Source: Acinetobacter beijerinckii CIP 110307
GTDB lineage: Bacteria > Pseudomonadota > Gammaproteobacteria > Pseudomonadales > Moraxellaceae
Assembly (NCBI RefSeq): GCF_000369005.1
Contig: NZ_KB849765.1
Location: forward strand, 1,083,881-1,147,880
Direction of reading: 5' to 3'
DNA: 64,000 bases
The first letter of the stretch is position 1. Each line of letters opens with the position of its first letter. Shown here piece after piece: positions 26,877 through 36,707 of the stretch. Below the pieces are notes generated by a model, which saw only the letters and a list, made by a program, of their open reading frames with translations, had not been told where the DNA came from and ran no database searches. The position numbers were made by a program, and so were the translations under genes.

Positions 26877-29591
26877 ATGACGGACAAGTCGATTCAAGAG
26901 TTAGCGCTCAGCGTAGAACGTCCTGTAGAGAAACTCCTAGAGCAGGTTCGCGATGCAGGTCTACCACAGCGTAAAGCAGATGACATTATTACCGCTGAAC
27001 AGCAAGATACTTTGATCAATCACTTGAAAAAAGTACATGGTCAGGACAGTGGTAACACAGGAAAAATTGCGTTGAAACGTAAAACAACGAGTACTGCTAA
27101 AGTAACAAGTACTTCGGGTAAAGCTAAAAACATTAATGTTGAAGTTCGCAAAAAACAAGTTTTTGCTAAGCCAAATCCAGAATTACTTGCTGCTGAAGCA
27201 AAAGCACGCGCAGAAGCTGATGCCAAAGCACGTGCAGAATTAACAGAACGTGACAAAGCAGTGCAAACAGCACGCGATGTTGCTGAGAAAAAAGCCAATG
27301 CAACTTTAGATGCAATGCGTGCAGCGCATACGTCTAATAGTGCAGCGCAAGCACCAGCTAAAACGGCTGTTGTGGTGAAAAAGCGTGGTAGTGACAAGGT
27401 GATTAAAGCACCTGTTATTAAGCCTACAGAAACCCCTGAACAGAAAAAAGCACGTGAAGCACAAGCAGCTCAGTTGAAAGCAACTGAAGAAGCAGTGCGT
27501 CGTAAAGCAGCTGAAGAAGCGCAACAGCGTACACTTGAGCAAATGCGTCAGATGGCATCAAAATATTCAAGTGATGATGCAACGACAACGATTCGTGTTA
27601 TTGATGATTCGCCTTTGGCTGCGGGTCTCGTTGGTCAGGCATACGAAGATTCTTTCAATAAAGAAGACCGTGAAATCAAACGTGGTGGTGCTACTGCAAA
27701 TCCACGTGCGAGTAAGAAAGGTGGTCGTGGTGGTGATGCTCAATCAGAGCAAAGCTTTAGCAAAAGCCATCATAAACGTGGTTTAAAAACAAGCCAAGCA
27801 AATAAACATGGCTTTGAAAAACCTGTTAAAAAGCAAGTTTATGATGTTGAAATTGGTGAGAAAATTGTAGTTGCCGATCTTGCACAAAAGATGGCAATTA
27901 AAGTTCGTGAAGTTATCAAAACACTCATGAAAATGGGTGAGTTGGTTACTCAAAACCAAGCGATTGACCAAGATACTGCGGTACTCGTTGTTGAAGAAAT
28001 GGGTCATAACCCAGTATTAGTTTCTGATACACAAGCTGAAGATAATTTATTAGAAGCAGCTGAAGAAGCACGTGGTGAACAAACGACTCGTCCACCAGTA
28101 GTGACAATCATGGGTCACGTTGACCATGGTAAAACCTCATTGCTGGATCGCATTCGTCGCTCTAAAGTGGCAGCGGGGGAAGCAGGCGGTATCACACAGC
28201 ATATCGGTGCTTATCACGTTGAGACTGAGAAAGGCATTATTACTTTCTTAGATACACCGGGTCACGCCGCGTTTACGTCTATGCGTGCACGTGGTGCAAA
28301 AGCAACGGATATAGTGGTTCTTGTTGTAGCTGCTGATGATGGTGTAATGCCACAGACTGCTGAAGCAATCGACCATGCTCGTGCAGCGGGTACTCCAATT
28401 ATTGTTGCTATCAACAAAATGGATAAAGAGTCTGCAGATGTTGATCGTGTATTAAATGAATTAACTACTAAAGGTATTGTGCCTGAAGAGTGGGGCGGTG
28501 ATGTTCCAATCGCTAAAGTTTCTGCGCATTCCGGTGCAGGTATTGATGGTTTACTTGATCTTATCTTGATCCAAGCTGAATTGATGGAGCTTAAAGCTTC
28601 AGCAGAAGGTGCAGCTCAAGGTGTGGTTATTGAAGCACGTGTTGACAAAGGTCGCGGTGCAGTAACCTCAATTCTTGTACAAAACGGTACATTGAATATT
28701 GGTGATTTAGTTCTTGCTGGTTCTTCTTACGGTCGTGTACGTGCGATGGTAGATGAAAATGGTAAGCGTATCACGTCAGCAGGTCCTTCAATTCCAGTTG
28801 AAATTTTAGGTTTACCTGATGCACCAATGGCAGGTGATGAAGTTCTTGTGGTCAATGATGAGAAGAAAGCACGTGAAGTTGCTGATGCTCGTTCAGACCG
28901 TGAACGTCATAAACGTTTAGAGCGTGCAAGTGCAATGCGTCTTGAAAATATCATGGCGTCTATGGGTAAAAAAGATATTCCTTATGTGAATGTTGTACTC
29001 AAAACTGATGTTCGTGGTACGTTGGAAGCATTACATGTTGCGCTTGATGAGCTTTCTACAGATGAAGTTAAAGTCCGTGTAATCGGTTCTGGTGTTGGTG
29101 CGATCACTGAGTCAGATGTAACTTTAGCGGAATCTTCAGAAGCAGTTTTATTAGGTTTCAACGTACGTGCGGATAACACAGCTCGTCAAAAATCTGATCA
29201 AGATGGTATTGATATTCGTTACTACAGCGTTATCTACCATTTAATTGATGATGTTAAAGCAGCAATGAGCGGTAAGCTTGCACCTGAACATCGTGAAACG
29301 ATTCTTGGTGTTGCAGAAGTACGTGAAGTGTTCCATTCAAGTAAATTTGGTGCAGCAGCAGGCTGTATGGTGCTTGAAGGTGTCTTACATCGTAACAAAC
29401 CGATTCGTGTATTACGTGATGACGTGGTGGTATTCCAAGGTGAGCTTGAATCTCTTCGTCGCTATAAAGAAGTGGTTGAAGAAGTTCGTGCTGGTATGGA
29501 ATGTGGTCTTGCGGTGAAAGGCTATAAAGACATCAAAGAAAAAGATAAGATCGAAGTCTATGATGTTCAATTGATTAAACGGAGTCTTTAA
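26877..29591 (+). CDS. infB: Translation initiation factor IF-2
   Basis: The GTPase that brings formyl-Met initiator tRNA to the 30S subunit. The 904 residues have an N-terminal IF2_N domain ([20 protein letters not shown]), a long charged Ala/Lys/Glu-rich linker (about 70-330), then the G domain: G1 GHVDHGKT at 413-420, G3 DTPGH, G4 NKMD and G5 SAHSG, and the C-terminal domains that grip the initiator tRNA. It starts ten bases after nusA. Its partner initiator tRNA is encoded just upstream in the same cluster. Confidence 0.98.
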   Translation: MTDKSIQELALSVERPVEKLLEQVRDAGLPQRKADDIITAEQQDTLINHLKKVHGQDSGNTGKIALKRKTTSTAKVTSTSGKAKNINVEVRKKQVFAKPNPELLAAEAKARAEADAKARAELTERDKAVQTARDVAEKKANATLDAMRAAHTSNSAAQAPAKTAVVVKKRGSDKVIKAPVIKPTETPEQKKAREAQAAQLKATEEAVRRKAAEEAQQRTLEQMRQMASKYSSDDATTTIRVIDDSPLAAGLVGQAYEDSFNKEDREIKRGGATANPRASKKGGRGGDAQSEQSFSKSHHKRGLKTSQANKHGFEKPVKKQVYDVEIGEKIVVADLAQKMAIKVREVIKTLMKMGELVTQNQAIDQDTAVLVVEEMGHNPVLVSDTQAEDNLLEAAEEARGEQTTRPPVVTIMGHVDHGKTSLLDRIRRSKVAAGEAGGITQHIGAYHVETEKGIITFLDTPGHAAFTSMRARGAKATDIVVLVVAADDGVMPQTAEAIDHARAAGTPIIVAINKMDKESADVDRVLNELTTKGIVPEEWGGDVPIAKVSAHSGAGIDGLLDLILIQAELMELKASAEGAAQGVVIEARVDKGRGAVTSILVQNGTLNIGDLVLAGSSYGRVRAMVDENGKRITSAGPSIPVEILGLPDAPMAGDEVLVVNDEKKAREVADARSDRERHKRLERASAMRLENIMASMGKKDIPYVNVVLKTDVRGTLEALHVALDELSTDEVKVRVIGSGVGAITESDVTLAESSEAVLLGFNVRADNTARQKSDQDGIDIRYYSVIYHLIDDVKAAMSGKLAPEHRETILGVAEVREVFHSSKFGAAAGCMVLEGVLHRNKPIRVLRDDVVVFQGELESLRRYKEVVEEVRAGMECGLAVKGYKDIKEKDKIEVYDVQLIKRSL

Positions 29592-29989
29592 TGGCGGGTA
29601 GCCAACGCTTAAAGCGCATGGCGGATTCAGTACAACGAGAGTTGTCTGAGCTGATCCGTCAGGAGCTTAAAGATCCCCGCTTAGGTGGTCTAGTGACCAT
29701 CTCTGCGGTGAAAGTCAGTGCAGATATGGGTTATGCTGAAGTTTATGTCACTGTGATGGGGCGTGAACTGGGTGATGATCAAAGTGAAGCAGCAAATAAA
29801 GAAACGTTAGATGTGTTGAATAAAGCTTCTGGTTTCTTGCGTCACGAATTGAGTCGTCGTATCAAGACGCGTATAACACCTAGATTGCGTTTCCATTACG
29901 ATAAGACCAATGCATATGGTAACTATATGTTTGGTTTGATTGCGGAAGCTGTGAAAGATTTGCCTGAACAAGAGCAAGACAAAGAATAA
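29591..29989 (+). CDS. rbfA: Ribosome-binding factor A
   Basis: A small KH-fold protein (132 residues) for 30S maturation and cold adaptation. Typical sequence: RMADSVQRELSELIRQELKD with PRLGGLVTISAVKVSADMGYA split over helix and strands, and RIKTRITPRLRFHYD. Its ATG overlaps the infB stop codon as TAATG. It ends the operon, with a terminator seven bases later. Confidence 0.96.
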   Translation: MAGSQRLKRMADSVQRELSELIRQELKDPRLGGLVTISAVKVSADMGYAEVYVTVMGRELGDDQSEAANKETLDVLNKASGFLRHELSRRIKTRITPRLRFHYDKTNAYGNYMFGLIAEAVKDLPEQEQDKE

Positions 29990-29996
29990 GTTAAAA

Positions 29997-30019
29997 AGCC
30001 ACCTTAGGGTGGCTTTTTT
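29997..30019 (+). terminator. Terminator of the rimP-nusA-infB-rbfA operon
   Basis: AGCCACC/GGTGGCT (29997-30003 with 30008-30014), loop TTAG, flanked by A5 upstream and T6 downstream. Confidence 0.9.
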
Positions 30020-30240
30020 ATGCCTCAATTATCATGAGGATTTTTATATTTAATATCTTTATGTCTTAAACTAAAACATGCGGTTTTAAGTAAACTTCAT
30101 GGAAAATAATAGTTTTCCTTGTTTCTACATTGCAGATAGAAGCTTAAATTAGTGATATAAGTTTAATCATTGATTGGACTAATTTGTTAAAGATTTATGA
30201 TTAGCCTTGAGCCCACTAAACTGTTCTACTGTTAAATAAA

Positions 30241-30268
30241 AAGACCAACTATTGTTGGTCTTTTTTTT
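30241..30268. terminator. Bidirectional terminator at the end of the mrp operon
   Basis: AAGACCAAC (30241-30249) pairs with GTTGGTCTT (30254-30262), with A run on the left and T run on the right, so it can stop transcripts from both sides. The stem overlaps the mrpG stop codon at 30249-30251. Confidence 0.8.
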
Positions 30269-30629
30269 CTGCAACGCGACGATATCGCTGCCAAGGCAAT
30301 GGACGATTTAAAGCTTCTGGTACATCCCCACTGGTTGAGCGCAAACGTAAATGAATCGCAGCCTGCGCCATTAAATTCGCAGATACTGGTGCAGTGATAA
30401 AGGCAAACAACGTAATCAGTAATTCGGCAAAACCAAAACGACCTTCAGTTGCTCCAAAGATCATTGCCGCAATAAGGAAGCTCCCTAAGCCAAGTGTACT
30501 GGATTTGGTTGGTGCATGTAGACGCATGAATAAGTCGGGTAGACGTATCATTCCGATTGAACCAATCAGCATAAAAAATGTGCCAAAGATCAAAAAGAAT
30601 GAAATGATAATTTCAAAAATTATTTGCAT
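30249..30629 (-). CDS. mrpG: Mrp cation/proton antiporter subunit G
   Basis: A 126-residue membrane protein with three hydrophobic helices (about 5-27, 42-62, 66-88) and the MnhG/PhaG signature GSIGMIRLPDLFMRLHAPTKSSTLG. It is an essential small subunit of the multi-protein Mrp antiporter, which exchanges Na+ (or K+) for protons and is related to respiratory complex I. It is the last gene of the operon; the C-terminal basic tail is cytoplasmic and variable. Confidence 0.93.
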   Translation of the reverse strand: MQIIFEIIISFFLIFGTFFMLIGSIGMIRLPDLFMRLHAPTKSSTLGLGSFLIAAMIFGATEGRFGFAELLITLFAFITAPVSANLMAQAAIHLRLRSTSGDVPEALNRPLPWQRYRRVAEKKDQQ

Positions 30630-30641
30630 AGCGTATTCCTT

Positions 30642-30917
30642 TTAATCAATGACATGTCCAGTCGTGAAATATCGAGCAAGTGCAACTGTCGAAACGAAAC
30701 CGAGCATTGCAACTAATAAGGCACCTTCAAAAAGATTGGTACTGGTCCAATAAATTCCTAAAACGATAATCAAACATGTTGCGTTTAGAAAAAGTGTATC
30801 GAGTGCTAATAAGCGGTCAATCACAGAAGGGCCGATGATCAGACGAATAAGGCAGATGAACATTGATATTGTTATAGCAATCAAGCTGATCCCAAGTGCA
30901 TAAGGTAAAATGGTCAT
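30642..30917 (-). CDS. mrpF: Mrp cation/proton antiporter subunit F
   Basis: A 91-residue protein with three membrane helices and the MrpF pattern LIIGPSVIDRLLALDTLFLN, whose Asp residues are conserved. Its start overlaps the mrpE stop by four bases (ATGA), a coupled arrangement that runs through the whole operon. Confidence 0.93.
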   Translation of the reverse strand: MTILPYALGISLIAITISMFICLIRLIIGPSVIDRLLALDTLFLNATCLIIVLGIYWTSTNLFEGALLVAMLGFVSTVALARYFTTGHVID

Positions 30918-31441
30918 TTCATAGCTCCTTCTGCAACTTTCACATCAAAAATCTCGATTAATGGTTTTTCATAGCGATTCTTGATTTCTTGAATATCTAG
31001 TTCAATATCATCAGAACTTAATGCATGGACTAAGATGTCACCTTTTTCTTGATCAATACCTGCAGATACAGTTCCTGGTGTCGTGGTAATGATCATTGCA
31101 AGTAAGGTGTTGACTTGCTCGTGTTCGGTTTCTAACGGAACGCGATACCATTTAGGATGAAGATTTTCCAAAGGACCAAGCACCATTTTTGCGACTCGAA
31201 AGTTTGAAATCACGATATCCCAAAGCACTACAAATACTAATTTAATTGCAGGTGTCCAGTGGATATGGGGTGTTCTCGCAATAAAAGGGCGAACTAAACG
31301 TGGGATTAAAATCCCCAATAAAAATGCAAGTAAGATATCTGACAGATCTAAACTATTCGCCAGCATTAACCAAGTGATGAACACCAAAAAAGACACGAAT
31401 GGGTGAGGGAACCAACGTTCAAGCAACGTAATTTTTTGCAT
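30914..31441 (-). CDS. mrpE: Mrp cation/proton antiporter subunit E
   Basis: A 175-residue subunit with two or three N-terminal hydrophobic helices, the LRP-type motif LGILIPRLVRPF, and a soluble C-terminal half with TTPGTVSAGIDQEKGDILVHAL. Related subunits help assemble the antiporter and support the expression of the others. Start and stop codons overlap the neighbours (TAATG with mrpD, ATGA with mrpF). Confidence 0.93.
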   Translation of the reverse strand: MQKITLLERWFPHPFVSFLVFITWLMLANSLDLSDILLAFLLGILIPRLVRPFIARTPHIHWTPAIKLVFVVLWDIVISNFRVAKMVLGPLENLHPKWYRVPLETEHEQVNTLLAMIITTTPGTVSAGIDQEKGDILVHALSSDDIELDIQEIKNRYEKPLIEIFDVKVAEGAMK

Positions 31442-33252
31442 TAGTGTTCCTCCATTGGTTTTAATTGGGTTTCATTTGGTATCGTAGGTGCATCTAAAGT
31501 TTGTTCAGCAATTTGACGTTGCTTATATTCAGAAATATGTTCGCCTTGCAAGGTTGCTTGAGAGATCACATCTGGAATAAGCAAAGCATTATGGTCTTCT
31601 ACTTCACCACCATACTTGGTTTCTGGTAAGTAAGTAGGATCATAGGGTTGAACACTAATCGCTTTACCTTGAGCATCAGTTTTCAGAATAGCATGTTGAT
31701 AAAGTGCATGATTTTGGATTTGCTGAGCCGTTGAAATCGCATAGGTTTGAATTGGTGCAGCAAAAACAACATAAGCCATTAATCCTGCAAGCAGTATATA
31801 AATCGCTTGATCATTGCGCTTAGGCGCATGTTCAGGCAGAGCTTGATATTCCGTATAAGCTTGTTCATTTGGGTTTTCTTCTGGTGGACTTGCCCGCCAA
31901 AATAAAATAAAGCCAACACGAGTGAGAGCAATAATACTGAGTAAACTGACAATCAAAATGACAGCAATAACCCACGCTTGATAAGCTGATTCTGCTGTTG
32001 CTTGTAAAATAAATACTTTACCTAGAAAGCCACTAAAAGGTGGTAAACCAGCCAGCATAAGCGCAATGGTAAAGTAGGTAAAAGCAGCCGCTTTTTCTTG
32101 CTTGATTCGAGGAGCAACTTTTAAATGATCTTTAAATGAACCTCGTTGCGATGTCATCCAACCACAGAACAAATAGAATGCAGCGGCAATCAAGGTACTA
32201 TGCACCAAATAATATAAAGCTGCGGCCCACGCTTCAGTATTGAACATCGCAATCGCAATCAGTAATGTACCAATAGATGACAACACCATGAAACCAACAA
32301 AACGACGTAAACGATCAGCACCCAATGCTCCAATCACACCGTAAAATGATGTAATTAAGCCAATAATCATCAGGCAGTTTTTGAAGATGTTCTGTGCCAT
32401 CGTATCATCGAACACTGTGCCATTGACACGTAAGATGGCGTAAATACCCACTTTAGTCATAATGGTAAAAATAGCAGCGACAGGTGTGCTTGCAACAGCA
32501 TAGGTTTTGGGTAACCAGAAGCCAACAGGTAGCATCGCTGCTTTAATTCCAAATACGACAAAAAGCAGTAAACCGCCTGCAATCGCAAGTTTATGCTGAT
32601 CACCATCCAAGGTTGGAACTAAGCGACCAACATCTGCCATATTCAAGCTACCAACACTGCCATAAATCATCCCTAATCCAAGCAGGAATAGGGCAGAGGC
32701 AAGTAAGTTGATAGTGACGTAATGCACACCAAGTTGGAATCGAGGGCGACCTTGACCATGCAACAGCAACACATAGGAAGCCATCAGCAAAATTTCAAAG
32801 AAAACGAAGAGGTTAAATAAATCGCCTGTTAAGAATGCACCCGTCAGTCCCATCAATAAAAAATGGAACATGGTATGGAAATAGCGTCCACGAGTATCCC
32901 AGTTATCGCTTGCATACCATATAACAGGCACAGCAAGTGCATATGTCAGTACCAGCATAAATGCGGATAAGCGATCAAGGACTAAGACAATCCCAAAAGG
33001 GGCAGACCACTCACCAAGTTGATAGACCGTAATTTGCCCAGTATTTGCGATTAGTACATAACTAATCGCTGTTATTAAACCTAAAACAGCAGCAGTTAAA
33101 CTGATACCACGTCGCCAAGGTTGACGCCAATCTTGTTTTAATGAACCAGAACCGGGATTTCCAAGCAGCAACAATATGAAGCTGGTAAAGGTTGGGATAA
33201 GAATACTAAGTATCGGAGCATGAGCAAGCCAAAAATTATGAAAATCAAACAT
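31441..33252 (-). CDS. mrpD: Mrp cation/proton antiporter subunit D
   Basis: A 603-residue NuoN/NuoM-like polytopic protein with about 14 helices, one of the two candidate ion-translocating subunits. Landmarks are LLMGLTGAFLTGDLFNLFVFFE (split over helices 4-5, with the conserved Glu), KAAMLPVGFWLPKTYAVAST and the Lys/His of VGIYAILR and YYLVHSTLIAAAFYL. The C-terminus carries an unusually long hydrophilic tail (about 500-603). Overlaps mrpC and mrpE by one base each as TAATG. Confidence 0.95.
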   Translation of the reverse strand: MFDFHNFWLAHAPILSILIPTFTSFILLLLGNPGSGSLKQDWRQPWRRGISLTAAVLGLITAISYVLIANTGQITVYQLGEWSAPFGIVLVLDRLSAFMLVLTYALAVPVIWYASDNWDTRGRYFHTMFHFLLMGLTGAFLTGDLFNLFVFFEILLMASYVLLLHGQGRPRFQLGVHYVTINLLASALFLLGLGMIYGSVGSLNMADVGRLVPTLDGDQHKLAIAGGLLLFVVFGIKAAMLPVGFWLPKTYAVASTPVAAIFTIMTKVGIYAILRVNGTVFDDTMAQNIFKNCLMIIGLITSFYGVIGALGADRLRRFVGFMVLSSIGTLLIAIAMFNTEAWAAALYYLVHSTLIAAAFYLFCGWMTSQRGSFKDHLKVAPRIKQEKAAAFTYFTIALMLAGLPPFSGFLGKVFILQATAESAYQAWVIAVILIVSLLSIIALTRVGFILFWRASPPEENPNEQAYTEYQALPEHAPKRNDQAIYILLAGLMAYVVFAAPIQTYAISTAQQIQNHALYQHAILKTDAQGKAISVQPYDPTYLPETKYGGEVEDHNALLIPDVISQATLQGEHISEYKQRQIAEQTLDAPTIPNETQLKPMEEH

Positions 33253-33620
33253 TATGGCTCATCCTCGCGTGGGTCATAAGTTAAGGTTGGGTCTTCTTTA
33301 GCATCAACATGATCGGTACCAGACTCATAGCGACTGCGTAGTGCCAATTGCACGATAAAAGCAGTTGTCGCAAAACCAATAACAATTGCTGTCAGTACTA
33401 AGGCTTGAGGCAATGGATCAGTCACTTTGGTTGCTTCTGTTAGGATGGCGGGTGAATTGGTTTGTAAACGCCCCATAGCGAATAGAAATAAGTTAACCGC
33501 ATAGCCAATCATGGCTAAGCCTAAAACCACTGGAAATGTTCTAGCGCGCAGAATCAGATAAATACCTGTTGCGATTAATAAGCCAATCCCAGAAGACAGT
33601 AAAAATTCAATACTTATCAT
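33252..33620 (-). CDS. mrpC: Mrp cation/proton antiporter subunit C
   Basis: A 122-residue NuoK-like subunit with three helices; LLIATGIYLILRARTFPVVLG and the C-terminal VLTAIVIGFATTAFIVQLAL are characteristic. I start it at ATG 33620 because GGAG lies about ten bases upstream on the minus strand and because this follows the mrpAB stop by one base; a longer frame to 33674 would run into the end of mrpAB. Confidence 0.93.
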   Translation of the reverse strand: MISIEFLLSSGIGLLIATGIYLILRARTFPVVLGLAMIGYAVNLFLFAMGRLQTNSPAILTEATKVTDPLPQALVLTAIVIGFATTAFIVQLALRSRYESGTDHVDAKEDPTLTYDPREDEP

Positions 33621-33621
33621 T

Positions 33622-36465
33622 TTATTTATCTCCACTTGGGATTGGACCCGACATACTTGAGTGACGAGAATCACCTAAGACCGAAATCAACAACATAGCT
33701 GCACCAACAACGGTAATGTAAACACCAATGTCAAATGATACTGCTGAGGCTAGATGCATTTTTCCAAGTAAAGGTGGTTCTACATAAATATGTGCACTGG
33801 TTAGGAATGGACGTGCCCATAACCAGGCTGCAATTCCACTTAGACCTGCGATAGTTAAGCCTGCACCAATCCATATCTCATATAAGCGACCAGATTTTGC
33901 TTTAATCAATTGCTCAGCTTGATCTTGACCCAATACGATATATTGAATGATTAATGCCATTGAGGTGATTAAGCCCGCAATAAAGCCGCCACCTGGATAA
34001 TTATGCCCGCGCATGAAAATATAGACGCTGATCACTAAGGCTAAAGGCAGAACCCATGAAGCACTAATACGTAGCATTAATGGTGAAGGGTTAAAGCGGT
34101 AAGATAGACCTTTGGTCATGGTGGTTCCGTGAGCACGCATTCCGTCCATCAAACAAAGTGCGCCTACAGCGGCAATACCTAATACCGTGATTTCACCGAA
34201 GGTATCGAATCCACGGAAATCGACTAAGATTACATTGACGACATTTGAACCGCCACCCAGTGGAATGGATTGCTGCAAGAAGAACCATGAAATTGAATTG
34301 TGATCACGCGTTAGAATCAACCAAGTGATCCAACCAATACCTACACCGCCAACGATAGCCAATATCGCATCTCGATAACGTCGAGAACGACTTGACTCAT
34401 ATGGTGTTAACTGTGGAAGTAAAGACAAGCTCATAAGTAACAGTACGGTAGTAACAACATCAACCGTAATCTGGGTTAATGCTAAATCAGGTGCGGATAA
34501 GGTCACAAACACCATCGTCACAACCAGACCAACTGCGCCACTAATCAGAACAGCTTTAATTCGTTCATGATGGAACCATAACATCATCCAACAGCCTGAG
34601 AATAACGTCAGCCACAGTACAATCGCAATCCACGGTGCATGGGTTAATTCACGGGTGCCAGTTGTTAGCCCTTGGTTGAAGAGGGGGAGTGCCACCATGA
34701 TAACGCTGAATAAAACAATCAATAGAACATAGTTTTGCAAAGAACCTGTTTCGGTCGCTTGTTTTATCTTTCTACTGGTCAGTAATAAATGCTTTAAGAA
34801 AAGCTCGAATAAGATTTTGCCTTGTAATCGACCTAAATAAGGATCTAAGTCTATTTTTCTAATGCGTCCATCTTTAGCAAGTGTAAAGTAGAATAAAGCA
34901 CCTCCGACCAAAGCGATTAAACTCATAATCAGTGGGGCATTAATACCATGCCAAATCGCTAAATGTGTACCTTCAAATTCAGGTTGAGCTAAACTTGCAC
35001 GAGTCACACTATTCACTAATGTGCCTGCGAGTAATGCTGGAAAAACACCCACTAATATACATAGCGTTGCTAAAATAATGGCAGGTAGACGCATACCCAA
35101 ATGCGGTTCATGTGCATCTTTCTTTGGAACTTGTTTACCTAGATCACCATCAAAAAACACACCATGAACGAGACGAATTGAATAGCTAACTGCAAAAATA
35201 CCAGCCAAAGTTGCAACAATCGCTGAAATCACCATCACTGGTCCCGACAAATTAGCCAATAATTCCGTAAAGAACATTTCTTTGGAAATAAAGCCATTGG
35301 TCAAAGGTACGCCTGCCATAGAGGCAGCAGTGATCATGGTTAATGTGCCTGTAAAAGGTAAGAATTGCCAAATCCCACTGAGCTTGCGTAGATCACGTGT
35401 TCCAGTTTCATGGTCAACGATACCTGCAAGCATAAATAATGCTGCTTTGAATGTGGCATGGTTAATGATGTGGAAAATTGCCGCAGCCACAGCAAGTGGT
35501 GAACCAATACCAAGCAGACAAACAATCAAACCCAAGTGGCTGATCGTTGAATATGCCAATAGACCTTTAAGGTCTTCTTTGAAAATGGCAAAACCTGCTG
35601 CCATACACAATGTAAATAGACCGACGAAAGTGACAATATTGTGATAAAGCGCAGCGCCGATAAAAATAGGGGCTAAACGAGCAAGTAAAAAAATACCTGC
35701 TTTTACCATCGTCGCTGAATGTAGGTAGGCAGAGACTGGTGTAGGCGCTGCCATTGCATTGGGTAACCAAAAATGGAATGGAAACTGCGCACTTTTAGTA
35801 AATGCCCCTAATAGAATGAGTAATAGTGTAGGAACAAATAATGGATGTTGCTGAATGGTATCTTTCATTAATACCAGTTGATCAATTTCGTACGTTCCAG
35901 TGATTTGTCCCAGTAGAACAAAGCCACCGAGCATGGCTAAACCACCCATTCCTGTGATGGTAAGTGCCATACGCGCACCACGTTGTGCCGCGTCGTATTG
36001 ACTCCAGTAACCAACCAAAAGAAAAGATGAAATACTGGTGAGTTCCCAAAAAACCAATAAAATAATCAGGTTGTTTGAGAGTGAAATTCCCAGCATAGCA
36101 GCCATAAACAACATCAATAGTTGATATAACTTACTTAGAGAGTTCTTGGGACTTAAATAATAATAGGCATAAATATAAATGAGTGTGCCGATACCGCTAA
36201 TCAGCAAACCAAACAATAACCCTAATGCATCTAGGCGAAAACTAAGATTAATTCCGAGTTGTGGAAGCCAATCCCAACTTTGTTGTAGCGTATTTCCTTG
36301 AAGAACCGTTTCTGCTTGTGTAAGAAGCAATATAAAACAACTAAGGCTGATGCCTATGGCCCCAAGTGCCGTCATGCCACGCGAAATGCGTTGCAATTGT
36401 GAGACAAGGGTGGTGCCGAGTATAAGCGGTAATAAGATAATAATCGGTAGCACACTGGTATCCAT
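33622..36465 (-). CDS. mrpA: Fused Mrp cation/proton antiporter subunits A and B
   Basis: A 947-residue protein: an N-terminal NuoL-like MrpA part (about 1-510, with LIYIYAYYYLSPKNSLSKL, FPFHFWLPNAMAAPTPVSAY and LHSATMVKAGIFLLAR), a middle MrpA C-terminal part (about 590-760) with LSAPDLALTQITVDVVTTVL, and a C-terminal MnhB domain (about 800-935) with VYIFMRGHNYPGGGFIAGL. Separate mrpA and mrpB genes are seen in group 1 systems such as Bacillus; the fusion marks a group 2 operon as in Pseudomonas and rhizobial Pha. First gene of mrpAB-C-D-E-F-G. The start codon has no visible ribosome site and is preceded by a hairpin. Confidence 0.94.
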   Translation of the reverse strand: MDTSVLPIIILLPLILGTTLVSQLQRISRGMTALGAIGISLSCFILLLTQAETVLQGNTLQQSWDWLPQLGINLSFRLDALGLLFGLLISGIGTLIYIYAYYYLSPKNSLSKLYQLLMLFMAAMLGISLSNNLIILLVFWELTSISSFLLVGYWSQYDAAQRGARMALTITGMGGLAMLGGFVLLGQITGTYEIDQLVLMKDTIQQHPLFVPTLLLILLGAFTKSAQFPFHFWLPNAMAAPTPVSAYLHSATMVKAGIFLLARLAPIFIGAALYHNIVTFVGLFTLCMAAGFAIFKEDLKGLLAYSTISHLGLIVCLLGIGSPLAVAAAIFHIINHATFKAALFMLAGIVDHETGTRDLRKLSGIWQFLPFTGTLTMITAASMAGVPLTNGFISKEMFFTELLANLSGPVMVISAIVATLAGIFAVSYSIRLVHGVFFDGDLGKQVPKKDAHEPHLGMRLPAIILATLCILVGVFPALLAGTLVNSVTRASLAQPEFEGTHLAIWHGINAPLIMSLIALVGGALFYFTLAKDGRIRKIDLDPYLGRLQGKILFELFLKHLLLTSRKIKQATETGSLQNYVLLIVLFSVIMVALPLFNQGLTTGTRELTHAPWIAIVLWLTLFSGCWMMLWFHHERIKAVLISGAVGLVVTMVFVTLSAPDLALTQITVDVVTTVLLLMSLSLLPQLTPYESSRSRRYRDAILAIVGGVGIGWITWLILTRDHNSISWFFLQQSIPLGGGSNVVNVILVDFRGFDTFGEITVLGIAAVGALCLMDGMRAHGTTMTKGLSYRFNPSPLMLRISASWVLPLALVISVYIFMRGHNYPGGGFIAGLITSMALIIQYIVLGQDQAEQLIKAKSGRLYEIWIGAGLTIAGLSGIAAWLWARPFLTSAHIYVEPPLLGKMHLASAVSFDIGVYITVVGAAMLLISVLGDSRHSSMSGPIPSGDK

Positions 36466-36474
36466 GTCGATGAT

Positions 36475-36494
36475 TTAGGTCGGAGAAGACCTAA
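36475..36494 (-). promoter_or_regulatory. Hairpin directly upstream of the mrpAB start codon
   Basis: TTAGGTC and GACCTAA form a perfect 7-bp stem around a six-base loop, ending nine bases before the mrpAB ATG. The short spacer between hairpin and ATG has no Shine-Dalgarno-like sequence, so the structure may control translation. Confidence 0.45.
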
Positions 36495-36707
36495 GGGTGA
36501 ATTTTCTTTCAAGACTTAAGGCATTCAAAGAGAAAGCCAAAATTTCAAATCTCGAAACCCAATCAAGTAAACGGAAAGAGCAAGTTGTATTGCGCAACTT
36601 GAAAATAAAAAATGTGATTTATTCTACTATAAAATATCAACAAAAATCTGATGTTATTACATGAAAATAACAACATCATCATTGCTTAAAAGTGCGTAAT
36701 TCGATTT

